From the NCBI RefSeq assembly GCF_900465345.1, contig NZ_UEGO01000012.1, positions 124,001-188,000 on the forward strand: DNA of 64,000 bases. The letters are read 5' to 3'. Source of the DNA: Asaia bogorensis. Lineage in GTDB: Bacteria; Pseudomonadota; Alphaproteobacteria; Acetobacterales; Acetobacteraceae. The notes under the pieces are model-generated. The model did not search any database. It was not told where the DNA came from and was given only the letters and a program-made list of their open reading frames with translations. The translations under genes were made by a program, and so were the position numbers. Shown piece by piece: positions 49,383-58,331 of the stretch. How positions within the stretch are numbered: position 1 is the first letter of the stretch; the number at the start of each line of letters is the position of its first letter.

Positions 49383-49431
49383 ACGCAAGAAAGAGATGAA
49401 GGGGGCGTTCGGGTCTGGTAGACCATGACCC

Positions 49432-52400
49432 ATGTCCCATGCCTCCTTCGTTCATCTTCGTAATCACTCTGCCTATTCGCTGAGCCAGGGGGCGATACGC
49501 ATACCCGATCTGGTGGCGCTGGCTGCTGAATCCGCCATGCCTGCCGTGGCGTTGACCGATACAGGCAATCTCTTCGGGGCGCTTGAATTCTCGCAGTACT
49601 GCACGGGCAAAGGCGTGCAGCCCATCATCGGTTGCCAGCTCGCATTGCCATCGCGCAGCGACAAGCCCGGTGCCCCGTCAGAGCCCATGGTGGCGCTGGC
49701 CCGTAATGAGGCGGGGCTTGCCAATCTGCAGTTCCTCTCTTCCGAGGGATTCCTCAAGGGCGATCCTTCCGACCCGGCCATTCTGCTTGAGACTTTCTGC
49801 GCTCATGCGGACGGGCTCTTTCTGCTGACTGGCGGGACGCGTGGGCCATTGTTCCGCCTGCTGGCCGAGGGGCAGGAAGATCAGGCCATGACGCTGCTGC
49901 GCCGTTTGCAGGAGAGCTTTGGCGCCCATATGGCTGTCGAGTTGCATCGCCATGGTCTACCTGAAGAGAAAGCCGTTGAGCCCGGCATGATCGCCGCTGC
50001 TGACCGCCTTGGCCTGCCTTTGGTCGCCACCAACGAGTGCTTCTTCTCCAAACCGGCCATGCATGAAGCCCATGATGCGTTGCTCTGCATTGCGCAGGGA
50101 CGCACCATGGCCGAGCAGGAGCGCTGGCGGGTCACGCCGGAGCACTGGTTCAAATCTCCCGATGCCATGCGTGCGCTTTTTGCCGATCTGCCGGAGGCCT
50201 GTGACAACACGCTCATGATCGCGCAGCGCTGCGCGGTGAAGGTCTCGACCCGTCCGCCGCTCCTGCCTGTCTGTCCCAAGGTGAATGAGGGCGCGACCGA
50301 GGAAGAGACATTGCGGGCCATGTCGGAAGAGGGGTTACGCCAGCGCCTGTCCCGCATGAAGGCCGATGACGACACACGCAGACGCTATGAGGAGCGTCTG
50401 GAAATGGAACTCGGCATCATCGGGCGTATGGGCTTTCCCGGTTACTTCCTGATCGTGGCCGACTTCATCCAATGGGCGAAGGAACATGATATTCCGGTCG
50501 GGCCGGGGCGTGGGTCGGGGGCAGGCTCTCTCGTGGCCTGGGCGCTCACCATCACCGATATCGATCCGCTGCCGTTCAACCTTCTGTTCGAACGATTCCT
50601 GAATCCCGAACGCGTCTCTATGCCTGACTTCGATATCGATTTCTGTCAGGACCGGCGCGACGAGGTGATCCGATACGTGCGCACCGAATATGGTGGCGAG
50701 CGCGTGGCGCAGATCATCACCTTTGGTAAGCTTCAGGCGCGCGCCGCCGTGCGCGATGTCGGGCGCGTGCTCGGCCTGCCTTTTGGCATGGTCAACCGCG
50801 TGGCGGAGCTGATCCCGAACAATCCGGCCAAGCCTGTCACGCTTAAACAGGCGATCGATGGCGAGCCGCGCCTGCAGGAAATGCGCGAGAACGACGAGGC
50901 ACTGCGCCGCCTGATGGAAATCGCGTTGCAGCTCGAAGGGCTCTATCGCCACGCGTCAACTCACGCGGCAGGTGTTGTGATCGGCGATCGGGAACTGGTC
51001 GAGCTTGTGCCGCTCTATCGCGATCCCAAGAGCGATATGCTCGTCACACAGTACAACATGAAATTCGTGGAGCAGGCCGGGCTGGTAAAGTTCGACTTCC
51101 TCGGCCTGACCACGCTCACCATTCTCAAGCGAGGGATCAATTTTATCGCGCAACAGGGCATCGAGGTCGATCTGGCCACACTGCCTCTGGACGACGCGCC
51201 CACCTATGACATGCTGGCCCGTGGCGATGCGGGCGGCGTCTTCCAGTTCGAAGGCGCGGGCATGCGCGACGTTCTCAAGCAGATGCGCCCGACGCGGCTT
51301 GAGGACCTGATTGCGGCAGTGGCGCTCTATCGTCCGGGGCCGATGGCCAATATCCCCGATTACTGCGCGCGCAAGCACGGTGCCTCATGGGAGCCGCCCC
51401 ATGAGGAAATTCGCGATATCCTGTCCGAGACCTATGGCATCATGGTCTATCAGGAACAGGTCATGCAGATCGCGCAGAAAATGGCCGGGTACAGCCTTGG
51501 CGGCGCCGATCTCTTGCGTCGTGCGATGGGCAAGAAGATCCGCGCCGAGATGGACACGCAGCGAGAGATCTTTGTCAAAGGCGCGACCGGACGCGGGATC
51601 ACCCCTGAAAAGGCTGCCGAGGTGTTCGACCTCATGGCGCGTTTTGCCGATTACGGATTCAACAAATCCCACGCCGCCGCCTATGCGCTTGTCTCGTATC
51701 AGACGGCCTGGATGAAGGCGAACCATCCGGTGGCGTTTCTTGCCGGATGCATGTCGCTCGCCCGCGAAAAGACGGACAAGCTGGCCTCGCTCTGTCAGGA
51801 AGCGCGCCGGATGAAAATCAAGGTGCTTCCCGTCGATATCAACCGTTCGAAGGCTGATTTCTCGCTCGAAAAGCAGGAGGACGGAAGCTGGGCCATCCGC
51901 TATGCTTTGGCGGCGGTCAAGCGCGTCGGGTTTTCGGCCATGCAGGCCATTGTGGAGGCACGTGGCGACAAGCCCTTTGCCAGTCTTGCCGATCTGGCTG
52001 CACGTTGTGATGCCAAGCAGCTCAACAAGATCCAGATCGAAAATCTGGCGAAGGCGGGAGCTTTTGATTCCCTCGACAAGCCGCGTCATATCGTTTTTGC
52101 CAGCTCGGAAATCATCATGCGCCGTGCGCAATCCGATGCGCAGGAGGCGGCTTCCGGCCAGATCGGCCTGTTCGGTGCCTCGGCCGAGCCCGAGGAGCTG
52201 CGTTTGGCCGAAGCCAAGTACTGGCCCGAGTTCGAGCGTCTGGCCGCCGAGGCCGAGGCGATCGGATTTCACATGTCGGCGCATCCGCTGGATGCCTATC
52301 GCTCGGTCCTCAAGCGGGCCAATGTGCTGACATCCCAGAATCTCATGACCGCTGCCGAAAACGGGTCCTATCGCGTGCGTATTGCGGGCTGTGTGGTCGA

Positions 52401-52851
52401 CAAGAAGGAGCGCCCTACCAAGAGCGGTAGCAAAATGGCATGGGTACGCCTGTCCGATGCAACGGGTGGTTGCGAAGTAACGCTATTCTCGGAAGTGCTG
52501 TCGCGTTGCCGCGACCTGCTGGTGGCTGGTCAGGCCGTGATGGTCACGGCCGATCTCAAGCTGGAGGGCGATGCATTACGCATTACGGCCAATGATGTGA
52601 CGGATCTGGAAAAAGCAGCCGCTCAGGAAAGCTCGGAGATGCGCGTATGGATCAGCGAAGCGTCAGCGGTGACGAAGGTGCGCGATCTTCTCAGCAGCCA
52701 GGGCAGGGGGCGCGGCAAGATTGTGCTGGTACCCGCCGTGGACGAGACCAAGGCTGTGGAAGTGACCCTGACCGGTTACTTCCCGGTCACGCCTCGATTG
52801 GGCGAGCAGTTGCGCACTATCCAGGGTGTGTCACGTATCGACCATTTGTAG
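49432..52851 (+). CDS. dnaE: DNA polymerase III subunit alpha
   Basis: The replicative polymerase, 1139 residues. The N-terminal PHP domain begins 'FVHLRNHSAYSLSQGAIRI'. The palm has 'GPGRGSGAGSLVAWALTITD' and the catalytic aspartates in 'MPDFDIDFCQDRRDEVIRYV'. A fingers/thumb region, the helix-hairpin-helix and a C-terminal OB domain ('RIAGCVVDKKERPTKSGSKMA') follow. Compared with E. coli DnaE (1160) it is full length. The gene stands after lolD with 49 bp between; an AT-rich insert follows. Confidence 0.97.
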   Translation: MSHASFVHLRNHSAYSLSQGAIRIPDLVALAAESAMPAVALTDTGNLFGALEFSQYCTGKGVQPIIGCQLALPSRSDKPGAPSEPMVALARNEAGLANLQFLSSEGFLKGDPSDPAILLETFCAHADGLFLLTGGTRGPLFRLLAEGQEDQAMTLLRRLQESFGAHMAVELHRHGLPEEKAVEPGMIAAADRLGLPLVATNECFFSKPAMHEAHDALLCIAQGRTMAEQERWRVTPEHWFKSPDAMRALFADLPEACDNTLMIAQRCAVKVSTRPPLLPVCPKVNEGATEEETLRAMSEEGLRQRLSRMKADDDTRRRYEERLEMELGIIGRMGFPGYFLIVADFIQWAKEHDIPVGPGRGSGAGSLVAWALTITDIDPLPFNLLFERFLNPERVSMPDFDIDFCQDRRDEVIRYVRTEYGGERVAQIITFGKLQARAAVRDVGRVLGLPFGMVNRVAELIPNNPAKPVTLKQAIDGEPRLQEMRENDEALRRLMEIALQLEGLYRHASTHAAGVVIGDRELVELVPLYRDPKSDMLVTQYNMKFVEQAGLVKFDFLGLTTLTILKRGINFIAQQGIEVDLATLPLDDAPTYDMLARGDAGGVFQFEGAGMRDVLKQMRPTRLEDLIAAVALYRPGPMANIPDYCARKHGASWEPPHEEIRDILSETYGIMVYQEQVMQIAQKMAGYSLGGADLLRRAMGKKIRAEMDTQREIFVKGATGRGITPEKAAEVFDLMARFADYGFNKSHAAAYALVSYQTAWMKANHPVAFLAGCMSLAREKTDKLASLCQEARRMKIKVLPVDINRSKADFSLEKQEDGSWAIRYALAAVKRVGFSAMQAIVEARGDKPFASLADLAARCDAKQLNKIQIENLAKAGAFDSLDKPRHIVFASSEIIMRRAQSDAQEAASGQIGLFGASAEPEELRLAEAKYWPEFERLAAEAEAIGFHMSAHPLDAYRSVLKRANVLTSQNLMTAAENGSYRVRIAGCVVDKKERPTKSGSKMAWVRLSDATGGCEVTLFSEVLSRCRDLLVAGQAVMVTADLKLEGDALRITANDVTDLEKAAAQESSEMRVWISEASAVTKVRDLLSSQGRGRGKIVLVPAVDETKAVEVTLTGYFPVTPRLGEQLRTIQGVSRIDHL

Positions 52852-53392
52852 AGCCGTCTCTGGTCGCTTGCCTATATCTCGATCGCACAAGCGGGCGCCG
52901 TGTCTCGCGGATGTCATCGTTCCTGTTTGTTTGACTTCATCGGAGACCACAGCACTTCCGGACCGCATCCATGATCCGGCGGATGGGATTTAAGCACTGA
53001 ACACAAGCGGCGTGGTCATTTTTGTGTTGGGTGATGATGCCTATTCACCCCTTCACACGTCTCCGGTAACGAGTCCGGAGGCATCGCCGCAAACGGTCAT
53101 GCGCGCGTTTGTGCCATAATCCGAGGAAACAGCAGTACTTTTCCACGTTAGTCGATCTCGTCATTGACCTTGCTATAAGGAGCCTTGCCCCTGTTCCGGC
53201 ATCTGGCGCCTCGTATGTGCCCATTATATGGATAATCTGTAAAAAATACTTTTGTGTCCCAATATCAAGCAGCATCAGCTTACTGCCGGACGCAGGAGTA
53301 TATATTGTAGATATTTACTAATATGCATGATATAGATTATTATTTTTGCAATAATGGGGCAAAATCTCCCCAGAGACCAGGGTAGTTGTTTC
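52852..53392. other. AT-rich intergenic region
   Basis: 541 bp without a credible gene. Short open frames exist on both strands (for example 53045-53275 minus and 53109-53321 plus), but they have no ribosome-binding sites and no recognisable families. The base composition falls sharply from about 53200 to 53360, unlike the neighbouring genes. No IS ends or direct repeats were found by eye. Confidence 0.7.
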
Positions 53393-53965
53393 ATGCGCCG
53401 CTTTTTTGCTTTATGTCTTGCCTATCCTCTGCTGCTGGCCCAGGTACAAGCCGCTCCGACGATGGGTGATGTTCTGAATCACCTCAACGCTGGCAAGTCG
53501 AATCCGGAAGCAGGCTTCGAAGAGTATCTGAAGGCCACCAGAACCACCAAAGGGCTTATCTGGCAAAAAAATCTGGCCAGATCCTGTGATGTTCATATCA
53601 AGATTACGTCTCGGAACATGGAGGATAACTCCATGAAATGTGAGAAATCCTATCTAATTTCTGACAGCCCTTCCGGGAGTGAATTCACTTTCGTGCTCGA
53701 CAAGTACATTTTCACGTTTTTCAGTCAGAAAGATCTTCCCCGGAACCCTACAGGAGAAAATGGTGTTTTCCCCATCTACAAGATGGCCCAACTGCACAGG
53801 GATCTGCCTGGTTCTGTGTCGAAACCTGGTATCAATTGGCCGACGCGTGGCGCCTGTACCATCGAGCTTCCCGATAAATTCCAGTCGGCAACCCGGATAA
53901 ACTGCGAAGCTGACGATGGAAAGGTTTCGGTTTCCATCTTTCAGGAAATCGGTGTTCCGAAATAG
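53393..53965 (+). CDS. orphan secreted protein of unknown function
   Basis: A 190-residue protein with a clear signal peptide: residues 1-20 'MRRFFALCLAYPLLLAQVQA'. The mature part has several cysteines (for example in 'LARSCDVHIKI', 'SMKCEKSYL', 'RGACTIELP' and 'RINCEADDG'), spaced so that two disulfides in the periplasm are plausible. The sequence matches no family I know. The codons and surroundings are AT-richer than the rest of the window. The start at 53393 is chosen for the signal peptide; no good ribosome-binding site is visible. It lies in the insert between dnaE and rpsB. Confidence 0.6.
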   Translation: MRRFFALCLAYPLLLAQVQAAPTMGDVLNHLNAGKSNPEAGFEEYLKATRTTKGLIWQKNLARSCDVHIKITSRNMEDNSMKCEKSYLISDSPSGSEFTFVLDKYIFTFFSQKDLPRNPTGENGVFPIYKMAQLHRDLPGSVSKPGINWPTRGACTIELPDKFQSATRINCEADDGKVSVSIFQEIGVPK

Positions 53966-54710
53966 GCGACTACTGGTCTCATAGACACATCCTGGCCCGA
54001 TTGGTCTGGCATTGCATCAGGTCGGTGCATTGTCGATATCCTATGCAGATTATCGGGTATTATTCGGTCAGGAATATCCGGTGACGTCGCGTGAATCTGA
54101 GCAGTAATTCGGCCGTAACGTGTCATTCAACGGTGATGATGTGTTGCCGTGTCGGGTCCCTTTGATTGCAGCAGCACGATCTGGGCGTACGGCCGCGCCA
54201 CATAGCCCCCCCGCCGGACAGATGACAGCTCTTCCGGTAGTATCAAGACGGGATGAAGTTACATCTGTCAGCACTGGCCGCCTTCCAGAGAGGCCAGAGC
54301 CTGATTCGGATCACGGCAGGAGGGCGCAGAATTCTCGGAACGAAACACGTCTGTGACTGATTTCGCTACTCGTTACGTTGAGTGGGGCTCTCTTCATCAC
54401 CCGAGTATGGGCTTCGTTCTAAGCTGCCCTCGCCATCGTCGGATAAAGGGAATAGCAAACCTCCCACAGAGCCGAGACTTTCGAACCTCTCAGATCATCT
54501 ATGGATGAGAAATCTGCGCAATCGGATCCGATTGCGCTTGCGCCTTGCCTTTTTTCGCAAAAAAGGCGATACCGCGCCCGTCTGGCTTTTCTGACGGCGC
54601 TGTCGGCAGGGAAGTGAGGCAATTCGCACGTATGACGACAGACTCTCTGGTGCCCGTGAAAACGCGCAATGTCATACGGAGGCACAACCAGAAGAACAGG
54701 AATTTGCATC
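53966..54710. other. non-coding region upstream of rpsB
   Basis: 745 bp with no convincing gene. Short open frames (54068-54274 minus, 54120-54356 plus, 54419-54733 minus) show no family resemblance, ribosome-binding sites or codon bias. The last 200 bp are the rpsB leader and hold two striking palindromes described separately. The region may be remnant DNA of a past insertion. Confidence 0.65.
54516..54567. promoter_or_regulatory. tandem palindromes in the rpsB leader
   Basis: A perfect 22-bp palindrome spans 54516-54537; each half is GCGCAATCGGA/TCCGATTGCGC. Ten bases later GCCTTTTTT (54547-54555) and AAAAAAGGC (54559-54567) form a second perfect stem with loop CGC. The first is a strong hairpin or a dyad protein site; the second has T and A tracts and could act as an opposing-strand terminator. 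Together they lie 144-195 bp before the rpsB start. Function unknown. Confidence 0.55.
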
Positions 54711-55493
54711 ATGGCGATGCCTGAATTCACCATGCGTCAGCTGCTCGAAGCCGGCGTTCACTTTGGTCACCACACGCGTCGCTGGAACCCGGCGATGGCA
54801 CCGTATCTGTTCGGTGTCCGCAACCAGGTTCACATCATCGACCTGCAGCAGACAGTTCCGATGCTCGATCGCGCCCTACAGGCCGTTCGCAACACGGTGG
54901 CCGGTGGCGGTCGCGTGCTGTTCGTCGGCACCAAGCGCGCTGCTGCCGAGCATGTGGCTGAGGCAGCAACCCGCTGCGGCCAGTACTACGTCAACCATCG
55001 CTGGCTCGGCGGCATGCTGACCAACTGGAAGACCATCACGGGTTCGATCAAGCGCCTGCGCCAGATCGACGAGATGCTCTCCGGTGACACGCATGGTCTG
55101 ACGAAGAAGGAAATCCTCGACATCACCCGTGACCGCGAGAAGCTTGAGCGTTCGCTCGGCGGCATCAAGGAAATGGGCGGCCTGCCGGACATCCTGTTCG
55201 TGATCGACACGAACAAGGAGAAGCTGGCGGTTGAGGAAGCCAACAAGCTTGGCATTCCGGTTGTTGCCGTTCTCGACAGCAACTCCAACCCGGCTGGCGT
55301 GACCTACCCGATTCCGGGCAATGACGACGCCATCCGCGCCATCACCACCTATTGCGACCTCGTATCGCAGGCCGTGCTCGATGGTATCTCGGCTGAAATG
55401 GCTGCTTCGGGTGCCGATTTCGGTGCGTCTGAAGAACTGCCGGTCGAGACGGTTGTTGAAGAGACCACGGCAGAAGCTCCGGCTGAAGCCTGA
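54711..55493 (+). CDS. rpsB: 30S ribosomal protein S2
   Basis: Ribosomal protein S2, 260 residues. The N-terminus '[20 protein letters not shown]' and the blocks '[13 protein letters not shown]', '[14 protein letters not shown]' and '[19 protein letters not shown]' are diagnostic. The C-terminal 25 residues are a variable Ala/Glu-rich tail. The ATG at 54711 is used; a second ATG two codons downstream could be the true start. It precedes tsf, the universal order, with a GGGAGA/TCTCCC dyad (55503-55522) in between. Confidence 0.97.
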   Translation: MAMPEFTMRQLLEAGVHFGHHTRRWNPAMAPYLFGVRNQVHIIDLQQTVPMLDRALQAVRNTVAGGGRVLFVGTKRAAAEHVAEAATRCGQYYVNHRWLGGMLTNWKTITGSIKRLRQIDEMLSGDTHGLTKKEILDITRDREKLERSLGGIKEMGGLPDILFVIDTNKEKLAVEEANKLGIPVVAVLDSNSNPAGVTYPIPGNDDAIRAITTYCDLVSQAVLDGISAEMAASGADFGASEELPVETVVEETTAEAPAEA

Positions 55494-55701
55494 GATGCGT
55501 GCGGGAGATCGTGAGGTCTCCCCAAGCATTCGGAATTTCTGGCGTGCCCGGCTGAAAAGCTGCGGCGCGCCGTTTCGTTCCTAGAGCCTGTCCTGCGCTT
55601 TCGGGATGCGGGAAGGGGCTCAGGTTCTTTATTGTGGCGAGTATTGTCATCCGGTCAGCCGATCGGGTCTGACGGGACAATGCTCAAGAGGAGTTTTGAA
55701 C

Positions 55702-56607
55702 ATGGCGGAAATCACTGCTGCCCTCGTTCGTGACCTGCGCGAGAAGACTGGCGCCGGCATGATGGACTGCAAGAAGGCTCTTACGGAAGCTGCTGGCGAC
55801 ATGGATGCCGCCATTGACTGGCTGCGCGCCAAGGGTCTGTCGCAGGCTGCCAAGAAGTCGGGCCGCACCACGGCTGAAGGCCTCGTGGCCGTCGCTTCGG
55901 GCAAGAACAAGGCCGCCATGGTCGAAGTCAATGCCGAGACCGATTTCGTGGGCCGTAACGAAGCCTTCCAGGCATTCGTCGAGTCCGTGGCTCATGCTGC
56001 ACTTGATGCCGGTGACGATCTCGACACCCTGTCGCAGGCCAAGCTGCCCACGGGCCGCACGGTTGCCGAAGAACTGACCCACCTGATCGCCACGATCGGC
56101 GAGAACATGTCGCTGCGTCGCGCCAAGGTTCTGACCGTTCCTTCGGGCATCGTTGCTTCCTACGTGCACGGCGCGCTGCGTCCGGGCGTTGGCAAGATCG
56201 GCGTTCTCGCTGCTGTTGAAGCCCCGTCGGAATCCGAAGCCCTGCTGACACTGGGCCGCCAGATCGGCATGCATGTTGCCGCAACGCGTCCGGCTGCTCT
56301 GGAAGTTGCCAGCGTCGATCCGGAAGCTCTGGAGCGTGAGCGCCAGGTTCTGATCGAGCAGGCACGTGAGTCCGGCAAGCCGGAAGCCATCATCGAGAAG
56401 ATGATCGAAGGCCGTATCCGCAAGTTCTACGAAGAAGTGGTTCTTCTGGAGCAGGTCTGGGTGCATGACGGCGAGACCCGCGTGTCCAAGGTTGTCGAGA
56501 AGGCCGGCGCCAAGCTGATCGCTTTCGAGCGCTTCCAGCTCGGCGAAGGCATCGAGAAGGAAACCAGCGACTTTGCTGCCGAAGTGGCCGCTGCCGCTGG
56601 CGCCTGA
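55702..56607 (+). CDS. tsf: elongation factor Ts
   Basis: EF-Ts recycles EF-Tu by nucleotide exchange. The 301-residue protein has the N-terminal UBA-like module ('[20 protein letters not shown]'), the signature '[20 protein letters not shown]' (EF-Tu contact Asp-Phe) and the coiled-coil region '[20 protein letters not shown]'. The ATG at 55702 has AAGAGGAGT upstream. It is coupled to rpsB by position. Confidence 0.97.
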   Translation: MAEITAALVRDLREKTGAGMMDCKKALTEAAGDMDAAIDWLRAKGLSQAAKKSGRTTAEGLVAVASGKNKAAMVEVNAETDFVGRNEAFQAFVESVAHAALDAGDDLDTLSQAKLPTGRTVAEELTHLIATIGENMSLRRAKVLTVPSGIVASYVHGALRPGVGKIGVLAAVEAPSESEALLTLGRQIGMHVAATRPAALEVASVDPEALERERQVLIEQARESGKPEAIIEKMIEGRIRKFYEEVVLLEQVWVHDGETRVSKVVEKAGAKLIAFERFQLGEGIEKETSDFAAEVAAAAGA

Positions 56608-56640
56608 TCGGTCAAACGATCACGGGATTGGTTGCAGCGC

Positions 56641-57417
56641 ATGAATTTCGAATGTGCTGCAATCGTCCTCTCCGCCCGGCGCTACGGCGAGGGCGGAGCT
56701 GTGGTCCATCTCTTCACGGAAGAGCATGGACGCATTGCCGGTCTGGTGCGTGGCGGCTCGTCACGACGTCAGGCCGCGCTCTGGCAGCCGGGTAATCTGA
56801 TACTCGCCCGTTATGCCTCCCGCCTGTCCGATCAGCTCGGGCATCTGAGCGGTGAAATGGTTCAGGAAACAGCCGTCAGGCTACTGGACCGCCCTCTGCA
56901 ACTCGCTCTGGTTCAGTCAGCGGCCGAACTGGCCGATGCTGCCTTGCCGGACCGCGAGCCTCATCCCGATTTCTTTCTTCAGACCGTGCGCGATCTCGCG
57001 GCCTTCTGTGTGCTGTCCGATCCCGCCCCGGTGGTGGATTATGTGCGCTGGGAAACCGCGTTGCTGGCGACGCTGGGTTATGGGCTCACGCTCGATTGTT
57101 GTGCCATTTCAGGCGCGACGACTGATCTCGCCTTTGTCTCTCCGCGAACAGGACGCGCTGTAAGCCGCGATTCTGCCGGGCAGTGGGTCGATCGTCTCCT
57201 GCCACTGCCTCATTATCTGACCCCGCAAGGGGTTGAGGATGACGGCGATGATCCCGCCCTCTGGGCTGAGGGGCTGGCATTGACGGGACATTTCCTCTCG
57301 CGCCATCTTTTCGGCTCCCAGCACAAACCAGTCCCCGGTGCGCGTGAGCGTCTGGAAATGCGTGTCAGGGCGCTGGCGGATGCGCGTGAGACCGTGCAGG
57401 AAAAGCCTTCGGCATAG
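56641..57417 (+). CDS. recO: DNA repair protein RecO
   Basis: RecO loads RecA onto SSB-coated single-stranded DNA in the RecFOR pathway. The 258-residue protein starts with the RecO OB fold ('AAIVLSARRYGEGGAVVHLF' then 'EEHGRIAGLVRGGSSRR') and continues into the helical domain ('WETALLATLGYGLTLDCCAI'). The four-cysteine zinc module of some RecO proteins is not obvious. The ATG at 56641 is used; TTG at 56632 is possible. The 3' end overlaps the convergent dioxygenase gene by 53 bp. Confidence 0.92.
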   Translation: MNFECAAIVLSARRYGEGGAVVHLFTEEHGRIAGLVRGGSSRRQAALWQPGNLILARYASRLSDQLGHLSGEMVQETAVRLLDRPLQLALVQSAAELADAALPDREPHPDFFLQTVRDLAAFCVLSDPAPVVDYVRWETALLATLGYGLTLDCCAISGATTDLAFVSPRTGRAVSRDSAGQWVDRLLPLPHYLTPQGVEDDGDDPALWAEGLALTGHFLSRHLFGSQHKPVPGARERLEMRVRALADARETVQEKPSA

Positions 57418-58315
57418 ATGTTCGTGCTTCGCGAAGCGCCGGGGCCCTTCCAATCAGATAATCGAATATCATGTGGGGCAGCGTCAGAGCGGCCAGAAGC
57501 TGGAACGTGACAGCGATCATTCGCGGTGCCAGCGGCCCTGCGTAGAACGGCACCATGACGGCCCCGATGCCTAGCGAGGCAAATGTGAGCGGCAGGCTGC
57601 GATAGAATGCGTGACCCGCTGAACTGAGACGGCACCAGCGACAGTCAGCTATGAGCGATTCGATATGCGCCGGCGCGTGCTGGGCCACAAAATAGATCAT
57701 GAACGCTTGCAGCGGCGGCAACAACGCGAACGGGACAATCAGCCCGAACAGCGACCATAAGCGCCTCATGCGTGTCGCGGGAGGACTGACGCCTAACCAC
57801 GCGCTGACGCAGAGGGCCCAGACGGGAAACGGAACGATCAGCCATAATGGTGGCATGATGAGATGAACAGGCGGCGCCATGGCACTCAGCAGCGCTGCCG
57901 TGGCTTCTGGCTGGAATACGCAGGGGAGGATCAATGGTGCCCCCCCAAGGACAAACCCGGCAAGCAGCGACGAACCATTGTCGCGCATCTCACCGCCAAA
58001 ATGCCAGACGGACAGAGCCAGAAACAGATTGAGCGTGATCAACGGCTTGATATGCCAGGTGATGAGCACGAGCCCGACGAGCGCGAGATAAGGCAGCGCA
58101 AAAACAGGAAACCAGAGATACCCGAGACGGGGCCGCAGCGCTTGTCGTGCCATCTCTCCATCAAGCGCACCATGTGGGAGACCAAAGATGATGATGGTGG
58201 CGAGACTGATCAGCACATTATCGGTGAGGATCGCGGCAGCGGCGCAAATTCCCGCGCCGCCCCAATAGAGCGGGGCGAAGAAATCGCGTGGCCCGGTCAA
58301 TGTCATGAATGTCAT
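57365..58315 (-). CDS. blh: Brp/Blh-type beta-carotene 15,15'-dioxygenase
   Basis: Cleaves beta-carotene to two retinal molecules, the chromophore of rhodopsin, in the inner membrane. The 316-residue protein has seven to eight hydrophobic helices and the family's conserved metal-binding and catalytic histidines: H48 in 'GLPHGALDGEMA', H105 in 'SVWHFGG', H213 and H217 in 'FVAQHAPAHIES' and H281 in 'LPHMIFDYL'. It sits 16 bp downstream of the rhodopsin gene on the same strand, so the pair is one transcription unit. The start may be the first Met (58315) or the fourth residue (58306); neither has a strong ribosome-binding site. The carotenoid-making genes are not in this window. Confidence 0.93.
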   Translation of the reverse strand: MTFMTLTGPRDFFAPLYWGGAGICAAAAILTDNVLISLATIIIFGLPHGALDGEMARQALRPRLGYLWFPVFALPYLALVGLVLITWHIKPLITLNLFLALSVWHFGGEMRDNGSSLLAGFVLGGAPLILPCVFQPEATAALLSAMAPPVHLIMPPLWLIVPFPVWALCVSAWLGVSPPATRMRRLWSLFGLIVPFALLPPLQAFMIYFVAQHAPAHIESLIADCRWCRLSSAGHAFYRSLPLTFASLGIGAVMVPFYAGPLAPRMIAVTFQLLAALTLPHMIFDYLIGRAPALREARTSMPKAFPARSHAHPPAP

Positions 58316-58331
58316 GCCGGGCCAGACATCA

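Noticed and set aside
53045-53321. Short opposing frames in the AT-rich insert, considered as transposase remnants
   Set aside because: Neither shows a DDE-type or other transposase motif, and no terminal inverted repeats were found.
54068-54356. Short frames between the secreted protein and rpsB
   Set aside because: No ribosome-binding site, no codon bias and no family similarity; treated as non-coding.
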